DNA from: Leptospiraceae bacterium
GTDB taxonomy: Bacteria > Spirochaetota > Leptospiria > Leptospirales > Leptospiraceae
DNA: 64,000 nt
Direction: 5' to 3'
NCBI GenBank assembly: GCA_022402465.1
Contig: JAKRSH010000014.1
Location: 124,001-188,000 of the forward strand
Part shown: in pieces, positions 17,605 through 26,174 of the stretch
Layout: each line of letters begins with the position of its first letter
Position numbering within the stretch: the stretch's first letter is position 1
Program-made: the position numbers and the translations under genes
The notes under the pieces: generated by a model
Seen by the model: only the letters and a program-made list of their open reading frames with translations
Told to the model about the DNA's origin: nothing
Database searches by the model: none

Positions 17605-19164
17605 ATGACCATTGAAGATATTAATCGAAAATCTAGAATTATTATAAACAGAATTCATATAGGTCTTGTTCTTACTTATTGCTTTTCCATGCTAACCGCT
17701 AAGGATGCTTTTACTCCAGAGATGTTAGTAATTCATGCGAGTGCTACTGGAATTATGGCAATCTATACAGCCATTGAATATTACTTAAACCGCACCCAAA
17801 AAATCAAAGATTGGTTTATCATAACTCTTCTTTTCTTAGATTCCATTTTATTGACAGCAACTTTAGCTGGCGATTGCTTTTTGGGTGCCATACATGCAAA
17901 GTCAGCATTGACAAATATTGTAGTATATTTCATTTATTTTTTTATAATCGGATATTCAGGCTTATTGATCAATGTTAGGGTAACTTTTTTTATTTCCATA
18001 GTATCTGGTTTAGGTGCAGCACTAGCTTTGCTTGTAGCAGTTTTTGTTTCAGGAATAGAACTTACCGATGATCCTTTAGAGTCAATAAAGATAAATAAAG
18101 CAGGTCTTTCTCTTGAAATTTTAAAGATTCTTTTTATTATCATTGGTGGGATCATCTATGCAACTGTTATACGTAAGCAGAATCAACTAAACAGTATTGG
18201 TGTCTTAAAGTCTAATGAAGCCAGTGAACTACTTAAGAAGAGTGATGCTAATAGTGAAATTATTAAGAATGCAGCTATAAGCTTAGAACAATCTATTTCT
18301 AAGTTTACCAGTTTTGCTTCTGATACATCCGATAGACTAGAATCCCAAGCAGCTTCTATTGAACAAATTACAGCTGTGATTGAAGAATCAACTAGCTCCT
18401 TTGAATCCAATTCACAATCTATTGATGAACAGAACAGTAAAATCAATACTATATTTAATGGATCGAAAGAATTAACTAAGATCATTCAATCTATTACAGA
18501 TTATAGTAAAATGCTCGTTGAACTTGCATCTGATAATAAAATAGAAACAGAGAAACTTTCAGTGGAATCTCAACAAACGAATCAATTTTTGAAATCTATC
18601 CAAACTTCATTTGAAAAAGTGGATGAAATCAATAAAATAATGGGTGAAATCGGAGATAAAACCAACTTACTCGCCTTAAATGCTTCAATAGAAGCAGCTA
18701 GAGCAGGAGATGCTGGTAGAGGATTTGCTGTTGTCGCACAAGAAGTAAGCAAACTTGCCGACTTCACAGCGGAAAATGCCAAACTCATATCTACTGTCGT
18801 AAAGCAATCTAGAGCAACAATTAGTGATGCTTCAAAAACCTCAGAAACTGCAGGATCTCTAGCTAACTCTCAAATGATAAAATTAATCTCCACCTTACAA
18901 ATGATACGTGAAATGGACGATAAATATGCTGACCAGAAAAAAATCTTAAATGATTTTCTAAATGAACTAGAAAGTGTAAATAAATTATCAACCCAAATCT
19001 CTCATAGTACAAAAGAACAAATGCAAGGCAACACTGAAATAATTAGAGGTATTCAAGCCTTAGAGCAAGAAGTAAATGAGATATCCCAAGCATCCAAAGA
19101 ATTAGAAGATAATATTCTCGAAATACAAAAGCAAAGTAAAGACTTACTTGAACTTAGCAAGTAA
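17605..19164 (+). CDS. Methyl-accepting chemotaxis protein with six-helix membrane domain
   Basis: A roughly 519-residue chemoreceptor. ATG at 17605 is preferred over a TTG at 17596 because AAGGA sits at 17591-17595. The first 190 residues contain about six hydrophobic helices with short loops and no large periplasmic domain, an arrangement that suggests sensing within the membrane (for example redox state, membrane energy or a hydrophobic ligand). The signalling tip near residue 358 is well conserved ([20 protein letters not shown], [19 protein letters not shown]). It has the same size and layout as the receptor at 38046-39614, so the two are probably paralogues. Its 3' end forms part of a terminator hairpin. 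Confidence 0.9.
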   Translation: MTIEDINRKSRIIINRIHIGLVLTYCFSMLTAKDAFTPEMLVIHASATGIMAIYTAIEYYLNRTQKIKDWFIITLLFLDSILLTATLAGDCFLGAIHAKSALTNIVVYFIYFFIIGYSGLLINVRVTFFISIVSGLGAALALLVAVFVSGIELTDDPLESIKINKAGLSLEILKILFIIIGGIIYATVIRKQNQLNSIGVLKSNEASELLKKSDANSEIIKNAAISLEQSISKFTSFASDTSDRLESQAASIEQITAVIEESTSSFESNSQSIDEQNSKINTIFNGSKELTKIIQSITDYSKMLVELASDNKIETEKLSVESQQTNQFLKSIQTSFEKVDEINKIMGEIGDKTNLLALNASIEAARAGDAGRGFAVVAQEVSKLADFTAENAKLISTVVKQSRATISDASKTSETAGSLANSQMIKLISTLQMIREMDDKYADQKKILNDFLNELESVNKLSTQISHSTKEQMQGNTEIIRGIQALEQEVNEISQASKELEDNILEIQKQSKDLLELSK

Positions 19165-19168
19165 GTCT
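19140..19168. terminator. Bidirectional terminator hairpin
   Basis: An 11-bp perfect inverted repeat (19140-19150 and 19158-19168, 7-nt loop) covers the stop codon of the chemoreceptor and lies 12 bp from the stop of the convergent outer-membrane protein gene. T-runs are weak. Confidence 0.6.
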
Positions 19169-19179
19169 CGATTTATAAA

Positions 19180-20211
19180 CTAGTTAAATTTTTTGCCAAG
19201 GGAAAAAGAATATGAAATTTCATAAAACCTATCCTTAGCCTTACTGGAAATTATTTTATCTTGAGCCACATAAACTATATCAGCTGATGATTCTAAGGCA
19301 AGATAGATTCCATAATCAAAGAAATATCTGAACCCAGCAGCTCCCCCAACTTTTCCAGCAAAACCCTTAGTAGTCGTATCATATCCCAATCCAATAATAG
19401 GCCTTACATACGGATCAAATACGGACTCAGGAAAAAAATGATAAGTTGCATTAATTTCTAAAAATAAGATACGATTTGAAACCAAGGAGTTCGCATAACT
19501 TGATAAACCTGCAAATTCATATCCGATGTATCTAGCAATATCTTCTTGGCTTGGTGCAGGAGCCCCAGGGAAGCGGAAGGTACTTACAATCGCAGTTCTT
19601 GATAATTCATTGCTAGGTACATTATTTACACGATACTCTCTATAATCTAGGCCTCCACCAAAGCCCCAATGATCTGTATAAGCCTTTTCATACAAGAAAC
19701 CAAATTTAGTGCTTTGTACTTCCACGCCTTTGTAATTCTGGATACCTGAGTAGAGTAATGCTTTCTGAGCATCTGAACCATAGGTATATGTGAAGAAAGA
19801 ATCAAAACCATTTGTTTTAAGAGTATTTGAAATATTATCAACTACGGGACCTTGGATAAATAGACTTGCTCCACCTTTTAATTCAAGATAATTAGAACCT
19901 TTGACAAATCCATTTTTCTTAGATTCAGGTCCAGAAATAGGAACATTGGATTTGGAATTTGAAATTGGATTTGCAGATTTAGAAGATTTGGAATCAGATT
20001 CGTCTTTGCTATTGGCGGAAGAAGCTCCGTCAACAGTTGTTGACTCTTTCTGAATAGGCTGCTCATTTGAACTAGGTTCCGTTGAGTAACCAGGAACTCT
20101 ATCGGGAGATAAAGCAGTAGGGTCCTTCTTGAGATCATTTTCTTCGCTGAACAAAGCCTGAGTGTTCGCTAAAAGCAATAGGCTAAAAATTACCAAAGTA
20201 TATTTAAACAT
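19180..20211 (-). CDS. Outer-membrane beta-barrel protein with Ser-rich linker
   Basis: A 343-residue exported protein not recognised as a named family. It has a signal peptide (about 1-20, with ANTQALF). A low-complexity linker rich in Ser, Lys, Asn and Pro follows (about 35-100). A roughly 230-residue region then has alternating aromatic/hydrophobic strands (YLELKGGASLFIQG, GFGGGLDYREYRV, ILFLEINATYHFFPE, VRPIIGLGYDTT, GAAGFRYFFDYGIYLALE) that ends YSFSLGKKFN. The terminal Gly/aromatic strands fit an OmpA-like or similar eight- to ten-stranded barrel. The Ser-rich linker could be a surface or periplasmic spacer. No peptidoglycan-binding motif is seen. Confidence 0.75.
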   Translation of the reverse strand: MFKYTLVIFSLLLLANTQALFSEENDLKKDPTALSPDRVPGYSTEPSSNEQPIQKESTTVDGASSANSKDESDSKSSKSANPISNSKSNVPISGPESKKNGFVKGSNYLELKGGASLFIQGPVVDNISNTLKTNGFDSFFTYTYGSDAQKALLYSGIQNYKGVEVQSTKFGFLYEKAYTDHWGFGGGLDYREYRVNNVPSNELSRTAIVSTFRFPGAPAPSQEDIARYIGYEFAGLSSYANSLVSNRILFLEINATYHFFPESVFDPYVRPIIGLGYDTTTKGFAGKVGGAAGFRYFFDYGIYLALESSADIVYVAQDKIISSKAKDRFYEISYSFSLGKKFN

Positions 20212-20303
20212 ACGTAGATTTTGAAATTCGAAATAAAATCGTCAATTCCCTTTTGAAATCTCTCTTGAATCTTTCCTAAAATCAGAAACAATGACCTAAT
20301 ACT

Positions 20304-21512
20304 ATGAAACATACTCCTAAAAAAATCATACTAGCATACTCAGGTGGATTGGATACATCCGTAATTTTAGCATGGCTTAAAGATACTTATAATTGTGAAG
20401 TGATCGCCTTTTGCGCGGACGTAGGCCAGAAAGAAGAACTCAGTGGCCTAGAGGAAAAAGGTCTCAAAACGGGGGCGTCGAAAGTCTTCATTAAAGATCT
20501 TCGCTTAGAATTTGCTAGAGATTATATTTTTCCTGCAATTCGTGGAAATGCTATTTATGAAATGAGATATCTCCTTGGAACCTCTCTAGCTAGACCCTTG
20601 ATTGCCAAGGCAATGGTGGATGTAGCAAAACAAGAATCTGCTGATGCCTTTTCTCATGGCGCCACTGGAAAAGGAAATGACCAAGTTCGCTTTGAGCTTA
20701 CCTTCAAAGCACTCGCTCCTGATTCGGTAATCATAGCACCATGGAGAACTTGGTCTTTTGGTGGACGAAATGAACTCATTGAATATGCAAAATCAAAAGG
20801 AATTCCAATTCCAGTAACAGCCGCTAAGCCTTATTCTATGGATAGAAATCTAATGCATCTTTCCTTCGAAGGAGGAATACTTGAAGATCCTTACAGTGAA
20901 CCCAAAGAAGATATGTTCCTGCTAACTGTCGCTCCAGAAAAAGCACCTGACAAGCCTACATACTTGGAATTAGAATTCGAAAAAGGAGATTGCGTCGCTA
21001 TCGATGGAAAGAAAATGAATCCTCTTGAAGTGATGGAATATTTAAATACTGTCGGTGGTCAAAATGGTATAGGTCGAGTTGACATAGTCGAGAACAGATT
21101 AGTTGGTATTAAATCTCGTGGAGTTTATGAAACTCCAGGTGGAACTATTCTTTTTCATGCACATAGAGATTTAGAATCTATTACTCTTGATAGAGATACT
21201 CAACATATGAAGGACGAAATGGTCATACCTTTTGCAAAATTGATTTACAATGGTATGTGGTTCTCTAGCCAAATGAATGCTTTAAGAGCTCTCATTGATA
21301 ATACCCAAGAGTATGTTTCAGGCACTGTAAAAGTTAAACTTTATAAGGGCAACTGTTCCATAGTCGGAAGAAAATCAACTGTCTCACTTTACAATCCAAA
21401 AATGGCAACATTTGAGAAAGAGGAACTCTATAACCAATTCGATGCTGAAGGATTCATCAATTTATATGGTCTACAACTTAAAGAAACATCTAAGCTAAGA
21501 GGCCTTAAGTAA
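20304..21512 (+). CDS. argG: Argininosuccinate synthase
   Basis: A 402-residue cytoplasmic enzyme that condenses citrulline with aspartate using ATP in arginine synthesis. The PP-loop motif [15 protein letters not shown] lies near residues 10-24. [30 protein letters not shown] and [13 protein letters not shown] are family signatures. The C-terminal helix used in tetramerisation is complete ([13 protein letters not shown]). Length and motif order are normal. coaD follows after 4 bp, so both are probably on one transcript. Confidence 0.97.
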   Translation: MKHTPKKIILAYSGGLDTSVILAWLKDTYNCEVIAFCADVGQKEELSGLEEKGLKTGASKVFIKDLRLEFARDYIFPAIRGNAIYEMRYLLGTSLARPLIAKAMVDVAKQESADAFSHGATGKGNDQVRFELTFKALAPDSVIIAPWRTWSFGGRNELIEYAKSKGIPIPVTAAKPYSMDRNLMHLSFEGGILEDPYSEPKEDMFLLTVAPEKAPDKPTYLELEFEKGDCVAIDGKKMNPLEVMEYLNTVGGQNGIGRVDIVENRLVGIKSRGVYETPGGTILFHAHRDLESITLDRDTQHMKDEMVIPFAKLIYNGMWFSSQMNALRALIDNTQEYVSGTVKVKLYKGNCSIVGRKSTVSLYNPKMATFEKEELYNQFDAEGFINLYGLQLKETSKLRGLK

Positions 21513-21516
21513 AACG

Positions 21517-22005
21517 ATGAATAGCCTAGCTATCTATCCTGGCTCTTTTGATCCATTAACGAATGGCCACTTGGATTTAATAAAACGTGCCTTGCAATTG
21601 TATGATAAAATCATTATTGCGGTAGCAACAAATTCAAGGAAAAATACGCTTTTCTCTGTAAATGAACGTATTGACTTGATACGAAATGTAACAAAAGAGT
21701 GGGATAGAATTGAGATTGATACCTTTGATGGTCTTACTGTAGACTATGCTAGGAAGCGAAAAGCAAGAATCATCATTCGAGGCTTACGAGCTGTAACTGA
21801 TTTTGATTATGAATATGCTATTTCTCTAATGAATAGTAAGTTAGCTCCTGAGGTCGAGACAGTCTTTCTCATGGCAAGCAATGAACATTCTTTCATCTCA
21901 TCAACTATAGTGAAAGAGGTAGCAAGGCATGGACGAGCTGTCTACAATCAAGTTCCTGAATTAGTAAATGCAGCCTTACTTCGAAAATACGAAGAAGGTT
22001 TATAG
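21517..22005 (+). CDS. coaD: Phosphopantetheine adenylyltransferase
   Basis: A 162-residue enzyme that adenylates 4'-phosphopantetheine in the penultimate step of coenzyme A synthesis. The nucleotidyltransferase motif is [14 protein letters not shown] (T/HxGH at about 18-21). [19 protein letters not shown] binds phosphopantetheine, and the ISSTIVKE motif (about 129-136) binds ATP phosphates. Length is typical. It lies 4 bp after argG and is convergent with the ammonium-transporter fusion. Confidence 0.97.
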   Translation: MNSLAIYPGSFDPLTNGHLDLIKRALQLYDKIIIAVATNSRKNTLFSVNERIDLIRNVTKEWDRIEIDTFDGLTVDYARKRKARIIIRGLRAVTDFDYEYAISLMNSKLAPEVETVFLMASNEHSFISSTIVKEVARHGRAVYNQVPELVNAALLRKYEEGL

Positions 22006-22045
22006 CTTACGAATAATAGTTTAGTGTCAAATAGATTGAAAGATA

Positions 22046-24328
22046 TTACATCAAATTTGGTTCTATCTGAAAGACATCAACTGCTCTTGACATTTTTACA
22101 GTTTGTCCACTGAGTTTCACACTCATTGTCTCTAAATTGTCCAATTGAGAAAGAATTTCGTTTGAGTTCTCATGAATGAGATCAAATAAACTATGGATTT
22201 GACTAATTTCTTTGAATCTAGAAGCAACTTCTGTTGAAATCTTCTGACTAAGCTCTGAATTCTCACTCATAGCTTGATGAACCTTTTGAGTCATGCTTGT
22301 ATAAGATTTAGTTGATTCTACAACATCCTTCATATAATTCAATAACTTTGGGATACGATCTAGAATACTTTGAAAAGATGTTGAAGTCTCTTCAATGGAA
22401 AGAATAGAATTATGAATTGTCTGCCATATTTCTTTAAGATAATTCGATGCTTCCTTGGAATTAGTCCCAGTCTTTATAGAAAGTTTAGATATATTATCCG
22501 CCACAACTGAAAATCCCGAAGTTGAATCGCTTGAATCTCTTCCAGCTTCTATAGAAGCATTTATGGAAAGCATACTTAATTGATCAGAAATTTTTTGTAA
22601 AACCTGGACAATCTGTTCGACTTTATGAGCCGATTCATTCATCTCCTGCATACTCTTGGTGGTTTTCAAAAGAGTTTCCTTTCCTTCGCTTGCTAAATCA
22701 TTAATCTCTTGGGTGAGTTGGTTAGAAATTATTACATCCTTGGAAATTTTATTGATGCCTAAGTTCATAGAATCACTCATATCAAGAGTCAATTTATGAG
22801 AAATCTCTTGTTGGTTAACAAGATCGATCACAGATTTTAACGAATTTTCCGTGTTTAGAATCTTTTCTAGAATGACTTCATTATGAGATTTTTGATCTTT
22901 TACCATAGAATAGATATTAGCAGTTGCGGAATCTAATCTCTTTGATTCAGACTGAATATGGTGAGAGTTACTCTTCACTATACCAATTATACTTGCAAGA
23001 CTTTGGATCAAACGATTGAATAATTCCGCAACCACTCCCGTTTCAGATCCCCTATCAATTTGGATTTTTGATCTTAAATCTTTTGACTTTTCGATATAGG
23101 ACATCATGTTCATAAGATCAACCCATACAGTTTTGGAGCCATGCTCAGACTCATTCAAGCCCTTCTCTTCATCTTCCAGTGAAACACGTATCTTCATGAT
23201 TAAATGCAAAGTATAGAAAAGAATTAACCCTAATCCAAAAGCCCAAGCTGCACAGGTGGTAATTCCTATCAATTGAACTTGAAATTGTTCCCAAGTTCTA
23301 AGACTTGCATCCAAATTAAAAATACTCACACTTAAGGTTCCCCATATACCACACAAGCCATGGACAGGGAATGCCCCCACAACATCATCTAACTTTAAAA
23401 TATCGATCATAAGTATACTAACTAAATCTACTAGTATACCAGCCACTCCACCGATCACAATAGCCATTCCTGGACTTACAGCATCACAACAGGCAGTAAT
23501 AGCAACAAGTCCACCTAATACACCATTGATTGTCCCTTCCACAGAAGGAATTCCCTTACGAAGATAGGAGAAAATGATCGCTGTAAATCCCCCACCACAT
23601 GCTGCTATGCTTGTATTTACTATAATCTTTGGAACATTATCCGATAGACTTAAGGTACTCCCACCGTTGAAGCCAAACCAACCAAACCAAAGAATAAATG
23701 CCCCTAAGACAGCAATAGGAAGATTATGGCCACTTAGGTCTTGGGCTTTTCCTGCTTCATCGAAACGATTTGTCCGTGGGCCGAGAACTATAACTCCTGC
23801 TAAGGCAACCCATCCGCCAACAGAATGAACTACTGTACTTCCTGCAAAATCTATGAAACCTAGCTGGGATAGCCATCCGCCTCCCCAAGTCCAATGACCA
23901 AAAATTGGATAGATAAGTAAGGTCACAAAAGCTGAGCAAATAATATAGGCATTGAATTTAATTCGCTCTGCCACAGCTCCTGAAACTATAGTAGCAGCAG
24001 TTCCCATAAAAGTAACTTGAAAAAGAAAAAACGCGAATTCTTGGCCTGTAGAAATTCCATCTAATAAAAATATATTCTGTCCAAAGTATCCATTATAGGA
24101 TGAACCGAACATTAAACCATATCCAAGTGTAAAAAAGCAAATTGATCCGATTACATAGTCTATGATATTCTTAATAGCAACATTAATAGAATTTTTGGAT
24201 CGAACCAATCCTGTCTCAAGTAATAAAAATCCAGCTTGCATAAAGAAAACTAGAGCAGCTGAAATAATTAACCAAAGTATATTTACATCCTTCGCTAAGG
24301 AAATTGCGGCTGGAATATTTTCATTCAT
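22046..24328 (-). CDS. Ammonium transporter fused to a chemoreceptor signalling domain (Amt-MCP)
   Basis: A 760-residue two-part protein. Residues 1-378 are an Amt/MEP/Rh channel of about 11 helices. It has the pore-lining His pair (STVVHSVGGW and AFPVHGLCGIWG), the ion-recruitment Asp in IDFAGST, and the WFGWFGFNGGS segment with its gate Phe. The conserved Amt C-terminal motif (EKGLNESEHG, about 388-397) is intact. A HAMP-like helix follows (DLRSKIQI...GVVAELFNRLIQSL, about 410-440). A complete antiparallel chemoreceptor hairpin fills about 445-750. Its tip near residue 596 is altered (NASIEAGRDSSDSTSGFSVV), with the usual AARAGExGRGF pattern lost. It probably reports ammonium passage to a kinase. 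Its ribosome binding site lies in a hairpin. Confidence 0.93.
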   Translation of the reverse strand: MNENIPAAISLAKDVNILWLIISAALVFFMQAGFLLLETGLVRSKNSINVAIKNIIDYVIGSICFFTLGYGLMFGSSYNGYFGQNIFLLDGISTGQEFAFFLFQVTFMGTAATIVSGAVAERIKFNAYIICSAFVTLLIYPIFGHWTWGGGWLSQLGFIDFAGSTVVHSVGGWVALAGVIVLGPRTNRFDEAGKAQDLSGHNLPIAVLGAFILWFGWFGFNGGSTLSLSDNVPKIIVNTSIAACGGGFTAIIFSYLRKGIPSVEGTINGVLGGLVAITACCDAVSPGMAIVIGGVAGILVDLVSILMIDILKLDDVVGAFPVHGLCGIWGTLSVSIFNLDASLRTWEQFQVQLIGITTCAAWAFGLGLILFYTLHLIMKIRVSLEDEEKGLNESEHGSKTVWVDLMNMMSYIEKSKDLRSKIQIDRGSETGVVAELFNRLIQSLASIIGIVKSNSHHIQSESKRLDSATANIYSMVKDQKSHNEVILEKILNTENSLKSVIDLVNQQEISHKLTLDMSDSMNLGINKISKDVIISNQLTQEINDLASEGKETLLKTTKSMQEMNESAHKVEQIVQVLQKISDQLSMLSINASIEAGRDSSDSTSGFSVVADNISKLSIKTGTNSKEASNYLKEIWQTIHNSILSIEETSTSFQSILDRIPKLLNYMKDVVESTKSYTSMTQKVHQAMSENSELSQKISTEVASRFKEISQIHSLFDLIHENSNEILSQLDNLETMSVKLSGQTVKMSRAVDVFQIEPNLM

Positions 24329-24336
24329 AAAAAAAC

Positions 24337-24364
24337 CTCAAGAGTATTTTACTCTTTACTTGAG
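24337..24364 (-). promoter_or_regulatory. Hairpin covering the Amt-MCP ribosome binding site, followed by T7
   Basis: On the gene strand CTCA plus AGAGTA pair with TACTCT plus TGAG around an AAA loop, with a 4-nt bulge on the 5' side. The GAGG ribosome binding site (24339-24336) is in or next to the 3' arm. Seven T follow and then the ATG. The element looks both like a terminator of the upstream lipoprotein gene and like an RBS-sequestering switch for the transporter fusion. Confidence 0.6.
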
Positions 24365-24409
24365 TTCTTTTTAGAATGGGTCTTGGTCTATGTCTATATA
24401 ATTTTTATT

Positions 24410-25123
24410 TCATTCAGAAGATGAGTCATCTGAAGCAATATCATCATCTAACATATCTAAGGTTGTAAACCCTACTAAGAAATCTGCACACTCAGCAAGA
24501 TTAAATCCAGCCCTAGCTCCTCCATATATGCCTAAAAAAAGATCAACTTGCCATAAAAATTGACTTGGGTATCCATAAGGTTTCTTATCTTCTTCGGGAA
24601 TATAGGCTTGCAATTCAGGACTGAGCCCATCTTGTATGAGTTCTTCTATAAATTTTTTACGAAATTCGGCTTTCTTTCTTTTCTTTCTTTCTGAGATTGG
24701 ATCATCAAAGTAAGAGAAGTATCTCATTTTATAGCTTTTTAAATTCGCTCTTTCATTCGATGTAAGTCCTATACCATGTTTATCAATAATTACTTTACCT
24801 TCTTCCGTGCGTAAAGGTTCTCCTGAATAAAAGTCCTCACCTCCCAAGAATCCGTAAACCAAAGCTTGGCTATGATAGGCTCCGAACTCTCCTCCTCTTA
24901 AGCCTAGACCTGAACCTAAATCTTTCTTTCCAAGTTCAGATTCTCCACCTGCGAAATAGAGACCTAGGGGCAAGGGCCCAATTCGAAATCCAGCTCCGTA
25001 TACTGGAGTTTCAACTCCTACATGAAAAATATCCTGGGCATCCTTGCGACGATTTTCCCAATATGTAGCACAATTCAAAAGAAAGCTAGAAAAGATGATT
25101 AAATAAAGACTGAACCTTTGCAT
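24410..25123 (-). CDS. Putative lipoprotein
   Basis: A 237-residue protein, not recognised as a characterised family. The signal peptide ends in a lipobox (SSFLLNC, Cys near 18), so it is probably lipid-anchored. The mature part begins ATYWENRRKDAQDIFHVGVE, then has Gly-rich stretches (GAGFRIGPLPLGLYFAGGE, GSGLGLRGGEFGAYHS), a basic helical region (DPISERKKRKKAEFRKKFIEEL), and an acidic tail (DDDIASDDSSSE). The RKDAQDIF...GxGxRIGPLxxG layout recalls a family of spirochaetal outer-membrane lipoproteins of unknown function. It is divergent from the WYL gene across only 31 bp. Confidence 0.75.
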   Translation of the reverse strand: MQRFSLYLIIFSSFLLNCATYWENRRKDAQDIFHVGVETPVYGAGFRIGPLPLGLYFAGGESELGKKDLGSGLGLRGGEFGAYHSQALVYGFLGGEDFYSGEPLRTEEGKVIIDKHGIGLTSNERANLKSYKMRYFSYFDDPISERKKRKKAEFRKKFIEELIQDGLSPELQAYIPEEDKKPYGYPSQFLWQVDLFLGIYGGARAGFNLAECADFLVGFTTLDMLDDDIASDDSSSE

Positions 25124-25154
25124 ATCTATTCTAAAAATGCTTGATTCCTAGCCT

Positions 25155-26174
25155 GTGCAAGAAAAAAATATAATCATGACAGAGGACATTGAACTTGGTA
25201 TTGATCCCTACCCTCTGAATGAAACTGAATCTAGATTAATCACACTTCTATTCAATCTACTTAAATATCCATCAGGGTTGACTTATGATAGCATACGTCT
25301 TTACATGAAGGAGCACTATAACAATGATAAAATAGATTCTGATCAGAAGAAATTACACAGAGATATGGAAGAGTTAGGGAAGCTTGGGTTTCCTGCTTAT
25401 GTTCGAAAAGAAGATAACACCTATCATGTGAAATTCCAAATCAATGAAACAAAATTCAAATTTTCGAAAGAAGAACTTCAAGTTATCTCTCAATCTTTAA
25501 TCCACCAAATACCAGAAGATAAAATTACACCAGATGTATATTCACTTGCGCAGAAAATCTTTGGTTCAGAATGGAATCTCTATCCAGAATGGAACCGTAA
25601 TTTCACTAGAACTCATAAGGATTTGGAACAAAATGACTCAGAAACTATTATAGAAACTCTATTATTTTGTATTAAAAATAAAATACCTGTTAGAATATCA
25701 TATGAGCGTAGAATTGGTCTTCCTGAAACTAAAGATTTAGATGTAGTACAATTAATCAAAAAGAACTCAAATGATTTTTACCTTTATGCATACGACAGGA
25801 ATAAAAAGGATTATCGAAATTATCTTATTCCTTGTATCCAAAAAATTTACAAATTAGAATCTTCTTTTATCAAAGACCACAAACCCAGTCAGTCTTTTGA
25901 GAATCTTCACCCTCTCATGATTCCTAAAAATCTTGATAAGAGAATTGAAGTTAGTATCCAAATAAACCATATGGACAATTGGGAAAATTTTCTATCTGGA
26001 CTTGCTTATGAGAAGGATAATAATAATTATGCTCTCACCATCCGTAATTTAGAAGCATTTTATACCTATTTATTGAAACATGGCTCTTATTTTATTTCTT
26101 TACAACCCTCTAGTATTTCGAAAGCATATTTAGAATTTCTTGATAAAATAGAATCTTCCCATGCACTTGCATGA
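25155..26174 (+). CDS. WYL-domain transcriptional regulator
   Basis: A 339-residue cytoplasmic regulator. An N-terminal winged-helix-like region (about 20-90: ETESRLITLLFNLLKYPSGL, DQKKLHRDMEELGKLGFPAY) resembles DeoR-type HTH domains linked to WYL. A central helical part leads to a WYL/Sm-like domain (about 170-250: KIPVRISYERR, FYLYAYDRNKKDYRNYLIP) and a C-terminal WCX-like extension (RIEVSIQI). WYL domains sense nucleic-acid or nucleotide ligands and often control DNA-repair or defence genes. GTG at 25155 is taken as the start; ATG at 25176 is possible, and neither has a good ribosome binding site. It overlaps the nuclease gene by 4 bp. Confidence 0.8.
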   Translation: MQEKNIIMTEDIELGIDPYPLNETESRLITLLFNLLKYPSGLTYDSIRLYMKEHYNNDKIDSDQKKLHRDMEELGKLGFPAYVRKEDNTYHVKFQINETKFKFSKEELQVISQSLIHQIPEDKITPDVYSLAQKIFGSEWNLYPEWNRNFTRTHKDLEQNDSETIIETLLFCIKNKIPVRISYERRIGLPETKDLDVVQLIKKNSNDFYLYAYDRNKKDYRNYLIPCIQKIYKLESSFIKDHKPSQSFENLHPLMIPKNLDKRIEVSIQINHMDNWENFLSGLAYEKDNNNYALTIRNLEAFYTYLLKHGSYFISLQPSSISKAYLEFLDKIESSHALA

